A DNA stretch of 64,000 nucleotides from Hypomesus transpacificus (lineage: Eukaryota > Chordata > Actinopteri > Osmeriformes > Osmeridae), in contig NC_061065.1 of NCBI RefSeq assembly GCF_021917145.1, forward strand, positions 1,981,923 to 2,045,922. The letters run 5' to 3'. Every line of letters begins with the position of its first letter. Position 1 is the stretch's first letter. The position numbers and the translations under genes are program-made. The notes beneath the pieces were generated by a model, which saw only the letters and a program-made list of their open reading frames with translations, ran no database searches and was not told where the DNA came from. Positions 1-33,445 of the stretch are shown one piece after another.

Positions 1-1860
1 GACCATGTCCGCATGTTTCTGTGGTGTGGGTCAGGACAATGCTCTCTGCCGTCCAGCATGGCGGCCATTGTCCCCGGGCCCAGCCGGTCTCCCTGCACAA
101 AGTGAGACTGTCAGCTGGCCCCAGAACCATGCTTGACAGACCGGCTCTCCTGGCTGCACCATGTGGGCCCTGAATGGGAAATAATGAATCAGACACTTTG
201 CTTAGTGTTGCCCAGCAAAGCATTTTTCTTTTTCGAAACAATATACATCCTCTCTCTCTTTCCCCCCCTATACAGAAATTGGTATTCACACAATGGAGGC
301 CCTCTGATCTGAGCATGCCAGGGTGATCCCGGATCATTCCACACATAACTGTTGCATAAACTGCCATTTTATTAATTTTATTGTGCACAGACGTTTTGCA
401 GTGAATTGGTCCAAAATGTGACTCCATTGCAGTTTTTTGGAGTACCATCAATGCCCTTTGTTCAGCTAGGGAAAGACCCTGTGACACTGTTGCATGTGAC
501 TACTAGTGCTATGTTGCTTGACAGTGTTGTGTGCTGCAATCTGTTCCTCCTGTGTAAGGGTTAGGGTTAGGGTTAGTAGGTCAATGTGCTTCACCATCCT
601 TTTTGTTTTATCAGCTCAAATGTAGATGGAATTAAGGCATCCTGATTATGTTTTATTGAACAGTTGGGGACTCGTTTGGGATGGGATTCACTTGTGTTGA
701 CTTCTCCTTGTAGTGCTGAAGGCAGGTCCTATTCTACTGCTCTGACAGTGTTACATTCGGTCTCATCAAAAACACTTTTGATATAGATATATTGAATATT
801 TGTTTTCTCCTTTGGCTGTTGCTAAGTAACTTTCATGATGCTTCCCCTGCCAGAGAATGCAGATTGATTTTTCATTTGCAGACAGAGCTGGAGTTGAAAT
901 GAAACATTGTTAAAAATGTTACTGTAGAAAAAATTAATACTAAAACGATTATGCGCTGCCTTCAGCACCACTGAGGTTGTCTGTTAAAAAGAGCACCTGT
1001 AACATTGAGAAATGCTGATCACATTAGGGCAGAATAATTATGATTGGGCTGTAAAAAAAAAAAAAAAAAAAAATCTGACTAGTGGACTACGGAACTTGTA
1101 TGTACCCTAAACACATTTCCTCTTAGGATTCTAGGCAGACTTGACAATTGGAATTGATTCCCTCCAGTATGTCTGATGTGGCTTTTGGAGTGGTTTTAGT
1201 ATTTTTTTTTCCCGAGGACCAACTTTTGTTCAGTGTCCTTACCTGAAAGGCAGTAAATCATTTATGTGGTCAGTTGTCAGTGTGCCAGGGGCTTTTAGTG
1301 ACAGATTTGAAGATTTTCACCAGCACTGTTCACAAGTTAACTTTGGGTACTTGGGACAAAGTCATATTTAGAATTTATGACCTGGGTAGTGTGTAGTCAT
1401 GTTGTTGGTTTGGAACATTGCTTTTTATATATATTATACACTTAAATGCATTTTTTGCAGTTTAATGGCAATTCAATTTTTACAAAACATTTTTGTAAGG
1501 AATGCATTTGTGCTGCGGACCAATCCTAATTTTTGTTTATTGTCCATATTTGTTGTTAAACCAGTGTTCCAAACGTTTTTTTGTTTCTGAAATTGAGGGT
1601 GACCTTTTTGAGAGCTAATTGGATCGTGGTGTTTTTGTCTTTCCCCGCTCTAAAAACCTTTTTGGAAGGTTTCATCGAATGGGGAAGTCAAAAACCTCCC
1701 CATAATGTGAGCGCGGATAACATTGCAGGATGTATCAGGATGTACTGAAGAAAAACTTTGCTGTTCTAATTCTTTTGCTATTCTTCTTCTTTTGATGGTC
1801 AAGATGTGCTAAATATATCTGTACTATGAGCTAGATGCTTAAATAAATAAAAAAAAGATT
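1..1860 (+). other. Probable 3' UTR of an upstream plus-strand gene
   Basis: No open frame here looks like a vertebrate exon. The stretch is AT-rich, non-repetitive and ends in overlapping AATAAA hexamers at about 1842-1851, followed by a T/GT-rich segment, which is the pattern of a vertebrate cleavage and polyadenylation site. In human the genes before RPF2 are AMD1 and GTF3C6 on the same strand, so one of these is the natural candidate, but nothing coding is present to decide. A three-unit TTAGGG run at about 557-577 is too short to mean anything. Confidence 0.4.
1842..1851 (+). terminator. Candidate poly(A) signal of the upstream gene
   Basis: Two overlapping AATAAA hexamers are followed by an A-run and then a T/GT-rich element about 15-45 bases downstream. 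The site is consistent with the end of a plus-strand transcript. The assignment is inferred from pattern only. Confidence 0.45.
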
Positions 1861-1918
1861 GCTCTTTTCTCTGGGTGATATCGTGTTCATTTTCTCAAGA
1901 GGCTCTAAACGTCCCAAT

Positions 1919-2228
1919 TTATCAAATCAACATTTATTTGTATAGCCCTATTTACAAAGAATTTCACAGAGGGCTTCACATACGCCCATGCACTGCCCCT
2001 CAACCAACCTAAACCCTCAAGGAAACCCTAAATGGAAGCAACCTAGGTAGGACCTATTCGGTGAGGGATCCCCTCCTCCAGAGACGGATGGTGAAAGAGA
2101 GGTGCAGAACAACACAGGTTGAATATAGTCATGCAACAGGGAAGTGTTAACACCAAAATCCAGTGTTCAACTTGGGTCAGAGTTGGTAAATGTCAGTTTA
2201 AGCAGAGGCAGAGTGCAGTAGCACAGGC
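1919..2228. repeat. Dispersed repeat, copy A
   Basis: It begins with the 'atttatttgtatag' phrase common to a widespread fish repeat. It shares colinear blocks with 23305-23452: 'cttcacatacgcccat', 'aaccaacctaaacc' and 'gtgagggatcccctcctcca'. It is immediately followed by a SINE. The class of element is not known to me; no open frame or terminal repeat is visible. Confidence 0.55.
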
Positions 2229-2420
2229 ATGGGAGTCAGGTGGCTGAGCGGTGGACAATCGGGCTTGTAATCTGAAGGTTGCCAGATCGATTCCCGGCTA
2301 GCCAAATTACGTTGTGTCCTTGGGCACTTCACCCTCCTTGCCTCGGGGGAATGTCCCTGTACTTACTGTAAGTCGCTCTGGATAAGAACGTCTGCTAAAT
2401 GACAATGTAAATGTCAGTGG
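2229..2420 (+). mobile_element. tRNA-derived SINE (V-SINE-like), copy 1
   Basis: The head has an A-box-like 'tggctgagcggt' and a B-box-like 'agatcgattcc'. A central core 'ttgtgtccttgggca...cacttcaccc' follows, and the 3' tail ends in 'gataagaacgtctgctaaatgac'. This order matches the fish V-SINE superfamily as I know it. Four other copies occur in this window. Confidence 0.75.
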
Positions 2421-3101
2421 ATGAAGAATTGTACTCTGATCTGAAACATGTTATAAATGTCCTACCGTGAACACAAATTAAACCAATGGCTTTGCTTGAC
2501 CCATTCAAGGCATTAGTGAAACTTTTATACTAATAGTAAGTAAAGAAATAGTAAGTATTTCAGGCATTCAAGTTTTCAGGCTAGCGTTTTAGTTAGGCTA
2601 CGTCACGTGTATTTTATCTACATTTAGAACGGGAATAAAGTTTCTGTGGGGATAAAGTGGTTTAGTCCGATTTCGTATTAAAGATGCCAGCTATATGTAA
2701 ATAAAAGGTATCTAATTTCACTCTTCTCTCAATGAAATATGAAGGCATGAAAAACTATCGTTTTGTACACATTATGATTAGGAAATAGCAAGAAAGTTTC
2801 TGTTATAAAACAGTATGTGGCCAAGCATCTTGATTCTTATTTCATCCAATTTATGAATTATTTGAACGTATACTAAGAACACTAAGTAAATTAAAATGAT
2901 CTCAGAGAGAGAGTTAAGCCACAATGACTCACAAACGCAGTCCCTGTGTCCATCTGCTGGTGAGCATGTGCTCCGATGGTAATACAGTATAGGATGTGAC
3001 GTACATAGAACTGCGACAATAATGTGCGCTTCCCGTGTTCTGTATTCACGTGGAGTCAATACATTTTGGTGAACTCGGCAGACCACGAAAAGTAATCGAA
3101 G
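2421..3101. other. Intergenic region and presumed rpf2 promoter
   Basis: The region lies between a SINE and the rpf2 start codon. It is AT-rich at first and becomes more mixed near 2930-3100. There is no clear TATA box close to the start and no coding signal. The minus-strand open frame at 2778-3137 has no recognisable protein content and overlaps the rpf2 start, so it is not called. Confidence 0.4.
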
Positions 3102-5600
3102 ATGACACAGATCGGGGGAGTAATGTAAGTTTGACATGTATATTTACTCACAAAATCACTCTGCTTGCCTTTAAAGTATCCATCGTAAGTTACATGACTG
3201 TCTGTTAGCTACGCTATGACTATGTACTTAGCTAGGTAACAGAAAATGCTGTCGATAACTGGGGCATGCATTGGTTGCTGCCTGCCGTCACAGATAAAGA
3301 TGGCAATCGTTTCTTCTACTTTTCTCGCTGCTGAGGCCTCTGCTTCTGTAATATCTCCCACCACCATGTCGATTAATAAGCGTCACCAATCATCTACCGT
3401 TACTTACGTGTGTGTTCTGTTCCTGCACAGAAAACCAAAGAACAAGCGTTCTAAGCGCTTCCTGGAAAACAGAGCACCCAAGTTGACTGAGAATGTCAAG
3501 AACGCTATGATAATGAAAGGAGGGAATGCTAATCTGACCGTTTCACAAGCACTAAAGGATATTGTAAGTGACCCCACTATTCTCATTACCCATCAGTGAA
3601 ACTTGAGTATGTGAACTATTTGGATTAAGATTAACTAATTTCTTGTCTCTTACAGTATGCCCTGAAGAAACCGAATTCCGTGTTGTATAAAAAGTACGTC
3701 ATTTGGATATTAACGTGTACTGATGCTATTTTGTTGGCTATATCAATCCAAATTGAAATGATTGATGCTTTCAAGTTTATCTAAGCAAAATATTTTTGCA
3801 CATTTTTTTTGCAGGAAAAATATAACCAGGCCGTTTGAAGACTCGACATCACTGGTTAGTAAGCAACAATTAAGCATTTTTCTCATTGGTGAATTTATTA
3901 GTCCAGCATATGTGAAAAGCCATCCAGTTAACAGGTAAAATAAACAAAAGGATCTTGCAGTTATGTTTTTTTCTAATGTTTATATATTCTGTCCTAGGAA
4001 TTCTTTTCAAAGAAATCGGATAGCTCGTTATTTTTATTTGGCTCACACAACAAAAAGCGCCCTAATAATCTAATATTTGGTAAGTATTAGAACAATAAAA
4101 TACATTTATTGAACAAGAGCAGTGGTTGGAAGGAGAGGGAATAGATTATTGATTTGTTTTCGTTTTGTTATCATTTTCAGGTCGTCTGTTTGACTTTCAT
4201 GTGCTGGATATGATTGAGCTTGGAATTGAGAAGTATGCTTCCTTGACTGACATCAAGGTGAATGTTCCGGCGAGACAAAGGAGTTGATATTGAATGTTTG
4301 ACTTCCATTCTAATGTTCAGTTTGATCTGACCAGAAAGTTGCTCCATATATTTGTTTTACCGTTTCCTGTGAATTGCAGACCAGCAAATGTCCAGAGGGA
4401 ACAAAACCAATGCTGGTGTTTGCAGGGGATTCTTTCGAAACAGACAATGAGCACAAACGCCTAAAGAGTTTACTTACAGGTTTGATTCTAAACTCAAATC
4501 TGAAACATGTCCTCCAACATTCAGTTTGACTGTTGCTAATCTACTGTTCAATGTGAATAATGTTTTCATTTCCTTCTCTCTATATTGATATATATTGTAT
4601 ATACTCCATATTGTGTTTTATAGATTTTTTCAGAGGCCCTGCTGTTTCCACAGTTCGTCTTGCTGGCTTGGAGCATGTACTCCACTTCACTGCTCTAGAG
4701 GGGAAAATTTACATGCGCAGCTATAGGTATGACTCAACTCTCCGTCAATAACCATAAATCAATGCATTTACATTTAGTCATTTAGCAGACGCTCTTATCC
4801 AGAGCAATTTACAGTAAGTACAGGGCCCCGAAGCAAGTAGGGTGAAGTGCATTGCCCAAGGACACAACTTCATTTGGCACAGCCTGGAATCGACCTGGCA
4901 ACCTTCTGATTACTAGCCCAATTCCCTCACCGCTCAGTCACCTGATTCCCACAATAGCGCCATTATATACTGTGAAATCTTAATCTAGCTTTTTCCCATT
5001 TTAGAAATGCCTAACGATCATGTAAAGTCTGTCTTAAACACATGGAAATGTTTAATATCCCTATATGTTTAATGTATGCACCTTCCTGCCATAGCAGATT
5101 CTTTGTCGGTGCAAACTTTCATGGCGATTTAAAACCCATTCTGATTTTCTCCAGATCTCTGTTGAAGAAATCTGGGTGTCGGACCCCCAGGATTGAACTG
5201 GAGGAGATTGGGCCGTCCTTTGACTTTGTCCTGAGAAGAACACACCTTGCATCAGATGATCTGTACAAGAAGGCCCACAGGCAGCCCAAGGCTCTGAAGG
5301 TTTGTAGTTCAACCCAACATCTTCCAGCTGGAGGTTGAAGTTTTATTTGCGTGACGTGGATTGTGTTATTTGTGTGGAAAGGATAATTACTTAGGCATTG
5401 GTTTGTTTTTTTATTTGTAGCCCAAGAAGAAGAAGAATATATCTCACGACGTCTTTGGTACCAAGTATGGTCGGCTGCACATGCAGAGACAGGATCTGGG
5501 CAAGTTGCAGACACGCAAGATGAAGGGTCTGAGGAAGAGGAGGGGACCAAAGGTTGAAGTTGAGGCACAGCCTGCTGAAGCTGTCAAAGTTGACGAATGA
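3102..5600 (+). CDS. rpf2: Ribosome production factor 2 (Brix domain), complete, ten exons
   Basis: Coding exons: 3102-3124, 3431-3563, 3656-3693, 3815-3854, 3998-4079, 4181-4257, 4380-4479, 4624-4726, 5155-5299, 5421-5600. All introns are GT-AG, the phases agree, and the product is 306 aa, the same length as human RPF2. Recognisable blocks in order are [80 protein letters not shown] and [19 protein letters not shown]. The Brix fold covers roughly residues 30-235 and a basic tail follows. The family acts in the nucleolus with RRS1 to bring the 5S RNP (5S rRNA, uL5, uL18) into the pre-60S ribosome. The 23-nt first coding exon was chosen because it supplies ATG and joins in phase to give a start like that of the human protein. 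Intron 8 carries a SINE. Confidence 0.96.
4764..4952 (-). mobile_element. tRNA-derived SINE (V-SINE-like), copy 2, in rpf2 intron 8
   Basis: This is the reverse complement of the family seen at 19809-20012. The tail 'gtcatttagcagacgctc' is at the left and the degenerate B and A boxes with 'accgctcagtcacctgattccc' at the right. It lies well inside the intron, away from both splice sites. Confidence 0.75.
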
Positions 5601-26589
<20,989 letters not shown>

Positions 26590-29400
26590 GTTTTCAAAAC
26601 ACACTTAAGAAATGCACAGATACACACATAAATACTCAATCACACCTATAGACACCGATGAGACTGCTGACAAAAAATATTTTTTAACACTATAGATGTC
26701 ACAGTAGAAAGTAATTCACTTTGTGGATATGAGCTAACCATATTTCAAAGGCTGCCTTTGCGAGATGATGTGAATATGCTGACGTTGGATGCATATCAGT
26801 TCAACTCTTAGATACTCGACAATTTTACACGAATGTGATCGTTTTACATCAACTTGCTGTTGAATTAACTTGAAGATAAAAATAGAAAGTAGGAAATCTC
26901 ACATTTTATAGTATATTGAAGGGAACGAATGATTCACTTGGGGTTTGCTGCTTTTTAAAGGCATCAAACATTCATTTTACTTACAAATAGTAGTGGCCAG
27001 TCTTACTTCAAAATTCCCCATTTTTTATTGGCTTCTGTTGGGAATGTAGTTATATTCTGTGAAGGCCATTTAGACCATTGGGAGAAGAAGAAAAAATGCT
27101 TTATGAAAAACCGACATTTGTCTGACCAAGACTAGATGATGCATTTGAAATGAATTGTAATTTAAACCGGGAAACATTAGTCGGTGCATGAATGTCCAAT
27201 GACATTTTATTTTTTCATAGAATGGCCGGTTGGTTTTTATACGTCTTACTACATGCCAAATGAATGCTTGAGGATTTTCTTTTGAAATATTTTAATGAAA
27301 AATATTAACGTCACTTCAAAGAAGTGCTTTACGAAATGATAGGTTGGTGGTCTTTTGTAGAAGGATTTCACGATTGTCTTATTTCAAAGGTGCTTGAACA
27401 CCACAAGGGAGCTGCTTCAAGCACAACTGATTCCATCCAACCCATGCCATCAGAAATGACAACATTTCAAGGCTTTTGTCTGAACATAAGTCTGACTTCT
27501 CTGTAGGCTGGATTAATCTTATTTTTGAATTGTTTGTTAATTAATCATCATTAATGTATGCAGAAATGACCACTGACAGAGCCTAAGAATGCTAGGCAGT
27601 GTTTAGTGTCATTGCCATTGTCATGTTTGGAAACACGACAGATGTTTGCCAAAACAGGACAGAATCTTAAAAAGTGAAGGATCAACATGAAAATGGATTT
27701 GTAGGAAGTCATTTTGAAGCTTTTACCTGTGTGAATGATAATTGTGATTTTACCTTTGAGGTTGGCAGTATGTCTTTCCCCCATATTAGTCTAAACCAAT
27801 TTATGAATTTTATATACAAGTAAATAGTTTCCACCAATATCAATTAAGCATTTACAAATGTGGATCCAGATTAAGTCAAGTTAACCAGTGACTATGTGCT
27901 CAGTCAGTTGACATCTTTTAGATAAATGTTTATTTTAATTATCGTATTTTCATATTTTGTATTTATTTTTTCTAGAATGTTTAGATAATGTCTTGCCATA
28001 ATTAGTGGGTATCTGCCTACCGTTTATAATAGTATTCAATATATTGAAGGCAGAATGGGAAAGTATTTGGAAAGTGCCCTTGTAGATGGCCAACTTACAT
28101 GATTTAATGTGTATGTTTATCCACAATTCACGTAACTAAACCAGCTAGAACATTTGGGGAAATGGTCACTTGTAAATGTAAAGAAATAACAGAGTTATTT
28201 TAGAAAATTCAACTGTAAAGACCTGACAATCTGACAAACCACTAAACATGTAAAATGACTGGCAAAATTGCTAAACACAAGGCTCCACCATAAAACACTA
28301 GTGGGTCAGTGATGTTTCACGATACGGATTTTGATGCAAACTACCTCAAATGTAATGAACATTTCTGGTATTTTGTCCTACAACAACAGCTGTTGTAGAA
28401 TTAAAAGCTTTAATGTGCAAACCATTTAGGAAACTTGACCATTATGTTTTCCATCATAGTATCTCTTGCAGAGACAATCCTAAATGTAACCATTTAGACC
28501 TTGTGAAAGAGTCTGTCAGCTTGCCAACTTCACTGTTTGCCTTTCTTAGGTGTGGTGCTGTTTATATTTGAGTGGAACTAAAGAAATTGTTTGTGAACTG
28601 TGGAAGGCAAATAGTTCTGATAAGAAAGCTTACAATTGAATATAGCTCTATCTTACCATTGAAATACCCTAGTTACACAAAAGTGTTGGGGAGGTGGTGG
28701 TGGGGGTTCTGATTGTTAGGCATTCACCAAATCATACTGCTTAGTTTAGTTTAGCTCATTTACATTTAATTCCTGCCATGCATTTATTCTTTTTTATATA
28801 TATTTTACAGAATTTGTACCTCTGAGGTTGATAAAAAGACCTCTTTGCCATAGTCTCTACAAATTGTTTTAAACTAGTTGTTTCAGAAATTATTACTTGA
28901 ATATCATTTTTTTGACATCCAAAGACGTCACTTTTTGGGAATGTCTCGGTATATGCGAGAGACAAAATATTAGTCTATGCATGTTCGATTTTACTATGGG
29001 GCTGAAGACCAAAATAATCTGCATAGTGTCATATAATGTGGCCGCTCAAGTTGGTTTTAGAAAAGGCTACACATTATCCAAAATATGGCTTTATACAAAC
29101 GTAATTTAATGTTTTTGAAATGATGTTCTAACTAAACGACAATTACACAAATGTGTGTATGTTGTTAGAAATACTAAAAATTGCTGCTTAAATCCCAATT
29201 TTGTTGTGTTTTTGTTTCTAGTTTGTGCCAAAAATGGATTTGCTTGTAGTTTTTATTTTTGTCCTTATAGGCTCGTGTTAACAGTTCAATATTTTGCTAT
29301 CAAATGCTTGTTTTTGATTTAATAATATGCAATGTACCACAGTGCTATGTGCAATGTAGTGCAAATACAACAGAAATTAAATATTATTTTTAACTAAGTA
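26590..29400 (+). other. slc16a10: slc16a10 3' UTR and downstream sequence
   Basis: This is long, AT-rich, repeat-poor sequence after the stop, as is usual for a long vertebrate 3' UTR. An ATTAAA at 29376-29381 followed by GT-rich sequence is a candidate end. The part at about 27550-28170 is recognisably homologous, in order, to 33440-33960 behind mfsd4b-1, so it belongs to a duplicated segment. Confidence 0.55.
29376..29381 (+). terminator. slc16a10: Candidate poly(A) signal (ATTAAA) of slc16a10
   Basis: The common ATTAAA variant is followed within about 30 bases by 'tgatgttgtgtt'. No AATAAA was noticed nearer the stop. Pattern only. Confidence 0.3.
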
Positions 29401-30598
29401 AAAATTGATGTTGTGTTCCAAGCTCCCGACTCATCAGTCCTTTGTCTAGTTGTTTTTATTGGGTTAACAAAATAATTTACAACATTTGCTGTGCAATATG
29501 TATTAAACTTCACTTTATGCATTAAACTTGTTGTGCGTGATAGCCAGGAAATGAAAAAAGGTGCGCAATGACAAGAAATTATATTGATCATGACACCAAA
29601 TACAGATTTAAACTAAAGTAACGAGTCTGGTTTGAAAATGTAAGAAATAGAAAGTACAGATATTTGTGTAAAAGATTTTGGATTGAATGTAAAAAGTTGC
29701 CAGAAAATGTATAGTGAAGGAAAGTATTGATACCAGAAAAATCTATCAAAAAAAATCAGTCAAGCAAGGAAACAAACAGGCAGGTCTAGAGACGGCAGTG
29801 AAAAATTCTGGATAATTTGAGGAGTAACACTATAGTAGTAACGCACCCTCCTATTATATTGCTTAATAACATGACACTGCGTCATGTTAAGGCCAGGGGT
29901 ATGAGTGTGACTACAGGAAATGAAAATGTACGTTTTTGCCCTGTCAATGGCACTAGAGGTCGCCCTTTTCCCGGGTCTCAAACATCTGATTGGTGCTGTA
30001 AACTGACGCTGCATCTGCTGATCACATTATCAACAGTGCAGTGCTGCAGAGAGAAACTTTGGTTTTGGACGCTGCCGGTTACTAGTAATATGAAAAATGT
30101 TTCATAGACCGCTCTAGTAATAATCTAGGCGCTTCCATATTTCTTCCATTTCTCAATGGCGTTTACTAAGCTTCAAATGCTTACACATTTTTCATAACCT
30201 TTGACCATCCATATCTTCACTTCATTTCGAATGTGTATGGAGAGGTTGCTATGAGGCCTTTGTAGCTTGTTTCTCCCAAATGTGTGTACTAATCACTTAA
30301 TTGAATCTGTTCTTGAAATATCAAGGATGATCTAAGGAACCAATATTTAATTGAGCTCTATTTGCATTGTAATCCCCAAATGTAGACCGTGCAGAATTAT
30401 GTCAAAACAAAAACATTAAATTGAAATAAAATCAAAGAGAACATTATTATTACTATTACATTACTATTCCAACCGACTGGAGGAAGGAGCGGATTAATAA
30501 GTGACTAAAACAGAGGATCTTTGGTGCTAAAGCCACACCACACTAAATTGCACGAAGCCTTTAGCGATCTCTCCAGCGTCAGGCATAACTTGACAGGT
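29401..30598. other. Intergenic region upstream of mfsd4b-1
   Basis: No exon and no clear repeat. The last 60 bases before the mfsd4b-1 ATG align with those before the mfsd4b-2 ATG (shared 'ttgcacgaa', 'tccagcgt' and 'ttgacaggtatgtc'), so the 5' leader was part of the duplication. Confidence 0.5.
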
Positions 30599-33294
30599 AT
30601 GTCTGTCTCAATTGCTCAAGAACCCGTAAACATCAATGATGATGAAGAAGAAATTAAGGATGTAGATGCTAACAACGACAAAGAGGAAGTTGACAAGGGG
30701 AAAGACGCGACAATTGTTCAGAACGCAAGTCAAAGTAGTTTGAACCCAGCATTTGAGGCGGTCGAAGTTATAGACAGAGCAGCCAACGACAGTTCTTCGG
30801 GAACCTGCAGCCGCTGGATGGTCACATTGGCGCTCTGTTTGTCCTCCCTGGGACTGGTAAATATGTTGACAAACATCGTATATCTTTCTCCCGTAAAACA
30901 TCAATCTTCACGTCTGTCTTATTGATGTATCCAGTGGAAGGGTGCTGGTGCTCATGTAAGGAAACGTCAATTGACGTTTGATTTAAATAAATGGCCTCCT
31001 CTTTAATAATTAAGTTATTGGAGCAATACACAAGTACGTGAATACGTATTCATGGCTTTCAGGGGTGTAACAATATATCGTGGAACAATATATCTCAATA
31101 CAAAAATTGTACAACATGTATCGTAGAGTAATGGCAATATTTTTACAATATGAAGTCCGTTTGATCCTATTGGTTGAGCTACCAGCACGCGACCTACTCT
31201 GCACCTGCTTCATGTGTGCATTCACAGAAATCGCTTGAACTGAGTTCACTAAATTGTACAGTATGTACAACAAAGAAAGTTACTGAAAATGTTTAATGTT
31301 TTGGAAATAAAACTTAATTGAATTTCAGTTTCATTTTAAACAAAAATCTAAATAACGTGATACATATTGTATCGTACACCCAATGTCGTGATACATATTG
31401 TATCGTGAGCTGAGTGTATCGTTACACCCCTAATAGCTTTATCCCTCTGCCTGCCTTAAGACTGTGTTTCATGACGTTTTTCTATGTGGTCTGTTCCAGG
31501 GCATGAGCATTTCTGTTGTGGGCCCCACCTTTGAGGACCTGGCCATCAATGTCAACCAGGACATCAGTAACATCTCCTACATTTTTGTAGGGCGTGCTGC
31601 TGGGTACTCTGGTGGCTCCTTATTTGGAGGGATTCTCTTTGAATACTTGAACCCTCATTTGCTGTTGGGTGAGACTATATTATACCTAGAGACCCCTGTT
31701 GTAGTATCAGACCCACTGACTCTAACCCTGAACAGTTTAATCACAACAGTGTGTGACATGGTATTGCTATTTAAAACTTTTCTGTATTGACTTTAGAAAA
31801 GCTTCCTCGTTAAACATTGGTGACTGGAGTGTTTCATTCTGCTCATTGTTTCATACAGAAAGGACGATTAACACAGATCTAGTTGCATACACTTGCTTTA
31901 CTATGCAACTCACATAACACATATGCTTGAGCCCGAGGAAGCATGACCGGTGTCACACCGAATACAGTCCGTGGTGCAACAACAACCGTCCCAACATGGA
32001 GGACATTCTTACTGGAAACGGTACAAACCAAGTGTTCATCGTTTCCTGTGCGTTTCCCTCCAGGATTCTCCATGTTGGTCACAGGAATTGGCACGTGTGC
32101 CATCCCTTTCTGTAAGAAAGCTGCTATTCTCACTTTCATGATGTCCGGTATCGGAGCCACTATGGGTATTTTAGACACAGGTAAGAACATTAAACAGCTT
32201 GTTATAAATAACAGTTTTAAGTGGCGATTGTTGTCAGTTAAAGAGTGGTTCTGCTTTTCTCTCGGACAGGTGGGAATGTCCTCATCCTGAACACGTGGCG
32301 TAAGCAAGCTGGACCCCACATGCAAGCATTCCACTTCAACTTCGCTGTTGGGGCTTTCGCGTCGCCCATCATCGCCAAACTGATTTTCGGAACCGACCGG
32401 ATCCCGCACAAAAACATCAGCACGGTAGCCTTGGTAACCTCCCCGCCCTTAATCGACCGGGTCTCCGAAACCCCCCTGAACTTTCTCTACGAAACCCAAA
32501 GCTGGACCACCGACCTCAAATCCTTGTGGTCCTATGTCGTTATCGGGTCCTTCATCTTCCTTGTTTCCCTCCTCTTCTTTACTATGTACTGCCGGAGCAC
32601 CATGTCTCGTGACAAGCTCCAGACGCAAGCAACTGAGCCTCGGGTGTCCAAGCACCACAACGCTCTCATCATCCTGCTCTTCTGGTTCCTCTTCTGGTAC
32701 GTGGGAGCTGAGGTTGCCTACGGCTCCTTCATCTTCACCTTCGCCAAGGATTACGCCCACATGGAGCAGTCTCAGGCCGCGGTCCTTAACTCTTTATTCT
32801 GGGGGATGTTTGCAGCTGGCCGGGGCATGGCTATCTTCTTTGCGACCTGCATGCACCCAGGCACCCTGATCCTGCTGAGTCTGTTGGGCTGCATGCTGTC
32901 CTCCCTGCTACTCACATTCTTCAACAACGTGCAGCTGGTCCTCTGGATCTGCACAGGGCTTTACGGTATCTCCATGTCCACCACCTTCCCCAGTGGAATC
33001 TCCTGGGTGGAACAGTACACCACAGTGACTGGCCGCTCGGCCGCCGTGTTTGTGGTGGGCGGGGCCCTGGGGGAGATGGTGCTGCCCGCTCTCCTGGGCT
33101 TCCTGCTGGGGACGAACATCCGGGATTATCCCCTGCTCATGTACCTGACCCTGGTCACAGCCATCATCACCGCCATCCTCTTCCCCATCATGTACAAGTT
33201 GGCCACTGGCTCAAGCAGAAAACGCAGTGTCAAGAACCAGACCAAGGCTGAGAATGACTACTGCCAAGCACAGCTAGACTCAGGGGCCGGATGA
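30599..33294 (+). CDS. mfsd4b: MFSD4B-like sodium-dependent glucose transporter 1, tandem copy 1, four exons
   Basis: Coding exons: 30599-30856, 31500-31668, 32064-32180, 32270-33294, giving 522 aa. An acidic N-terminus precedes TM1 (CSRWMVTLALCLSSLGL). Then come GMSISVVGPTFEDLAINVNQ, the MFS loop GRAAGYSGGSLFGGILF, GNVLILNTWRKQAGPHMQ, the helix FWYVGAEVAYGSFIFTFAKDY and the last TM helices ending MYKLATG. The family (rat NaGLT1) is a 12-TM plasma-membrane sugar carrier. The ATG was chosen because the same 'ttgacaggtatgtc' context starts copy 2. Oddities: intron 2 holds a hAT-like element; the C-terminus stops at LDSGAG, 110 residues before that of copy 2, through a one-base frame difference. 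The two copies have separate promoters and should make separate transcripts. Confidence 0.92.
31060..31432. mobile_element. 373-bp non-autonomous hAT-like element in mfsd4b-1 intron 2... (between exons 1 and 2)
   Basis: The ends are CAGGGGTGTAAC and GTTACACCCCTA, an inverted pair with one terminal mismatch. They are flanked by ATGGCTTT (31052-31059) and ATAGCTTT (31433-31440), an 8-bp duplication with one difference. Inside is an AT-rich 'gtatcgt' / 'acgata' palindromic sequence without an open frame. It sits in the first intron of the gene (between 30856 and 31500), and mfsd4b-2 has no such element at the matching place. Confidence 0.82.
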
Positions 33295-33445
33295 AGAGAA
33301 GAAAGAGGAGGCCAACCAGTGGAATTAAACAACAGGTCAATTAAAATTGCAGAGGCTCTTGTCGTAAACAATTATAACACAGTATTAACAGTCCCAGAAG
33401 TGATCTATCTCTGATGCTTGGTAGATAGGTTGCGATTTTACTCAA
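33295..33445. other. Segment homologous to the 3' UTR side of rev3l
   Basis: The stretch 33357-33425 resembles 38481-38560 in the rev3l 3' UTR in the same orientation (shared 'cacagtatt', 'aacagtcccagaagtga' and 'ctctg..tctt'). It is best read as a leftover of rev3l 3' sequence copied with mfsd4b. Confidence 0.6.

Noticed and set aside
557..577. Telomere-like TTAGGG units
   Set aside because: Only about three units; chance or a common simple repeat.
3564..4379. snoRNA genes in rpf2 introns
   Set aside because: Ribosome-biogenesis genes often host snoRNAs, but I found no paired C and D boxes or H/ACA pattern in these short introns.
30521..30598. Earlier start for mfsd4b-1 at a TTG
   Set aside because: Not an ATG; the ATG at 30599 has the same context as the start of copy 2. 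The same applies to the TTG at 34864.
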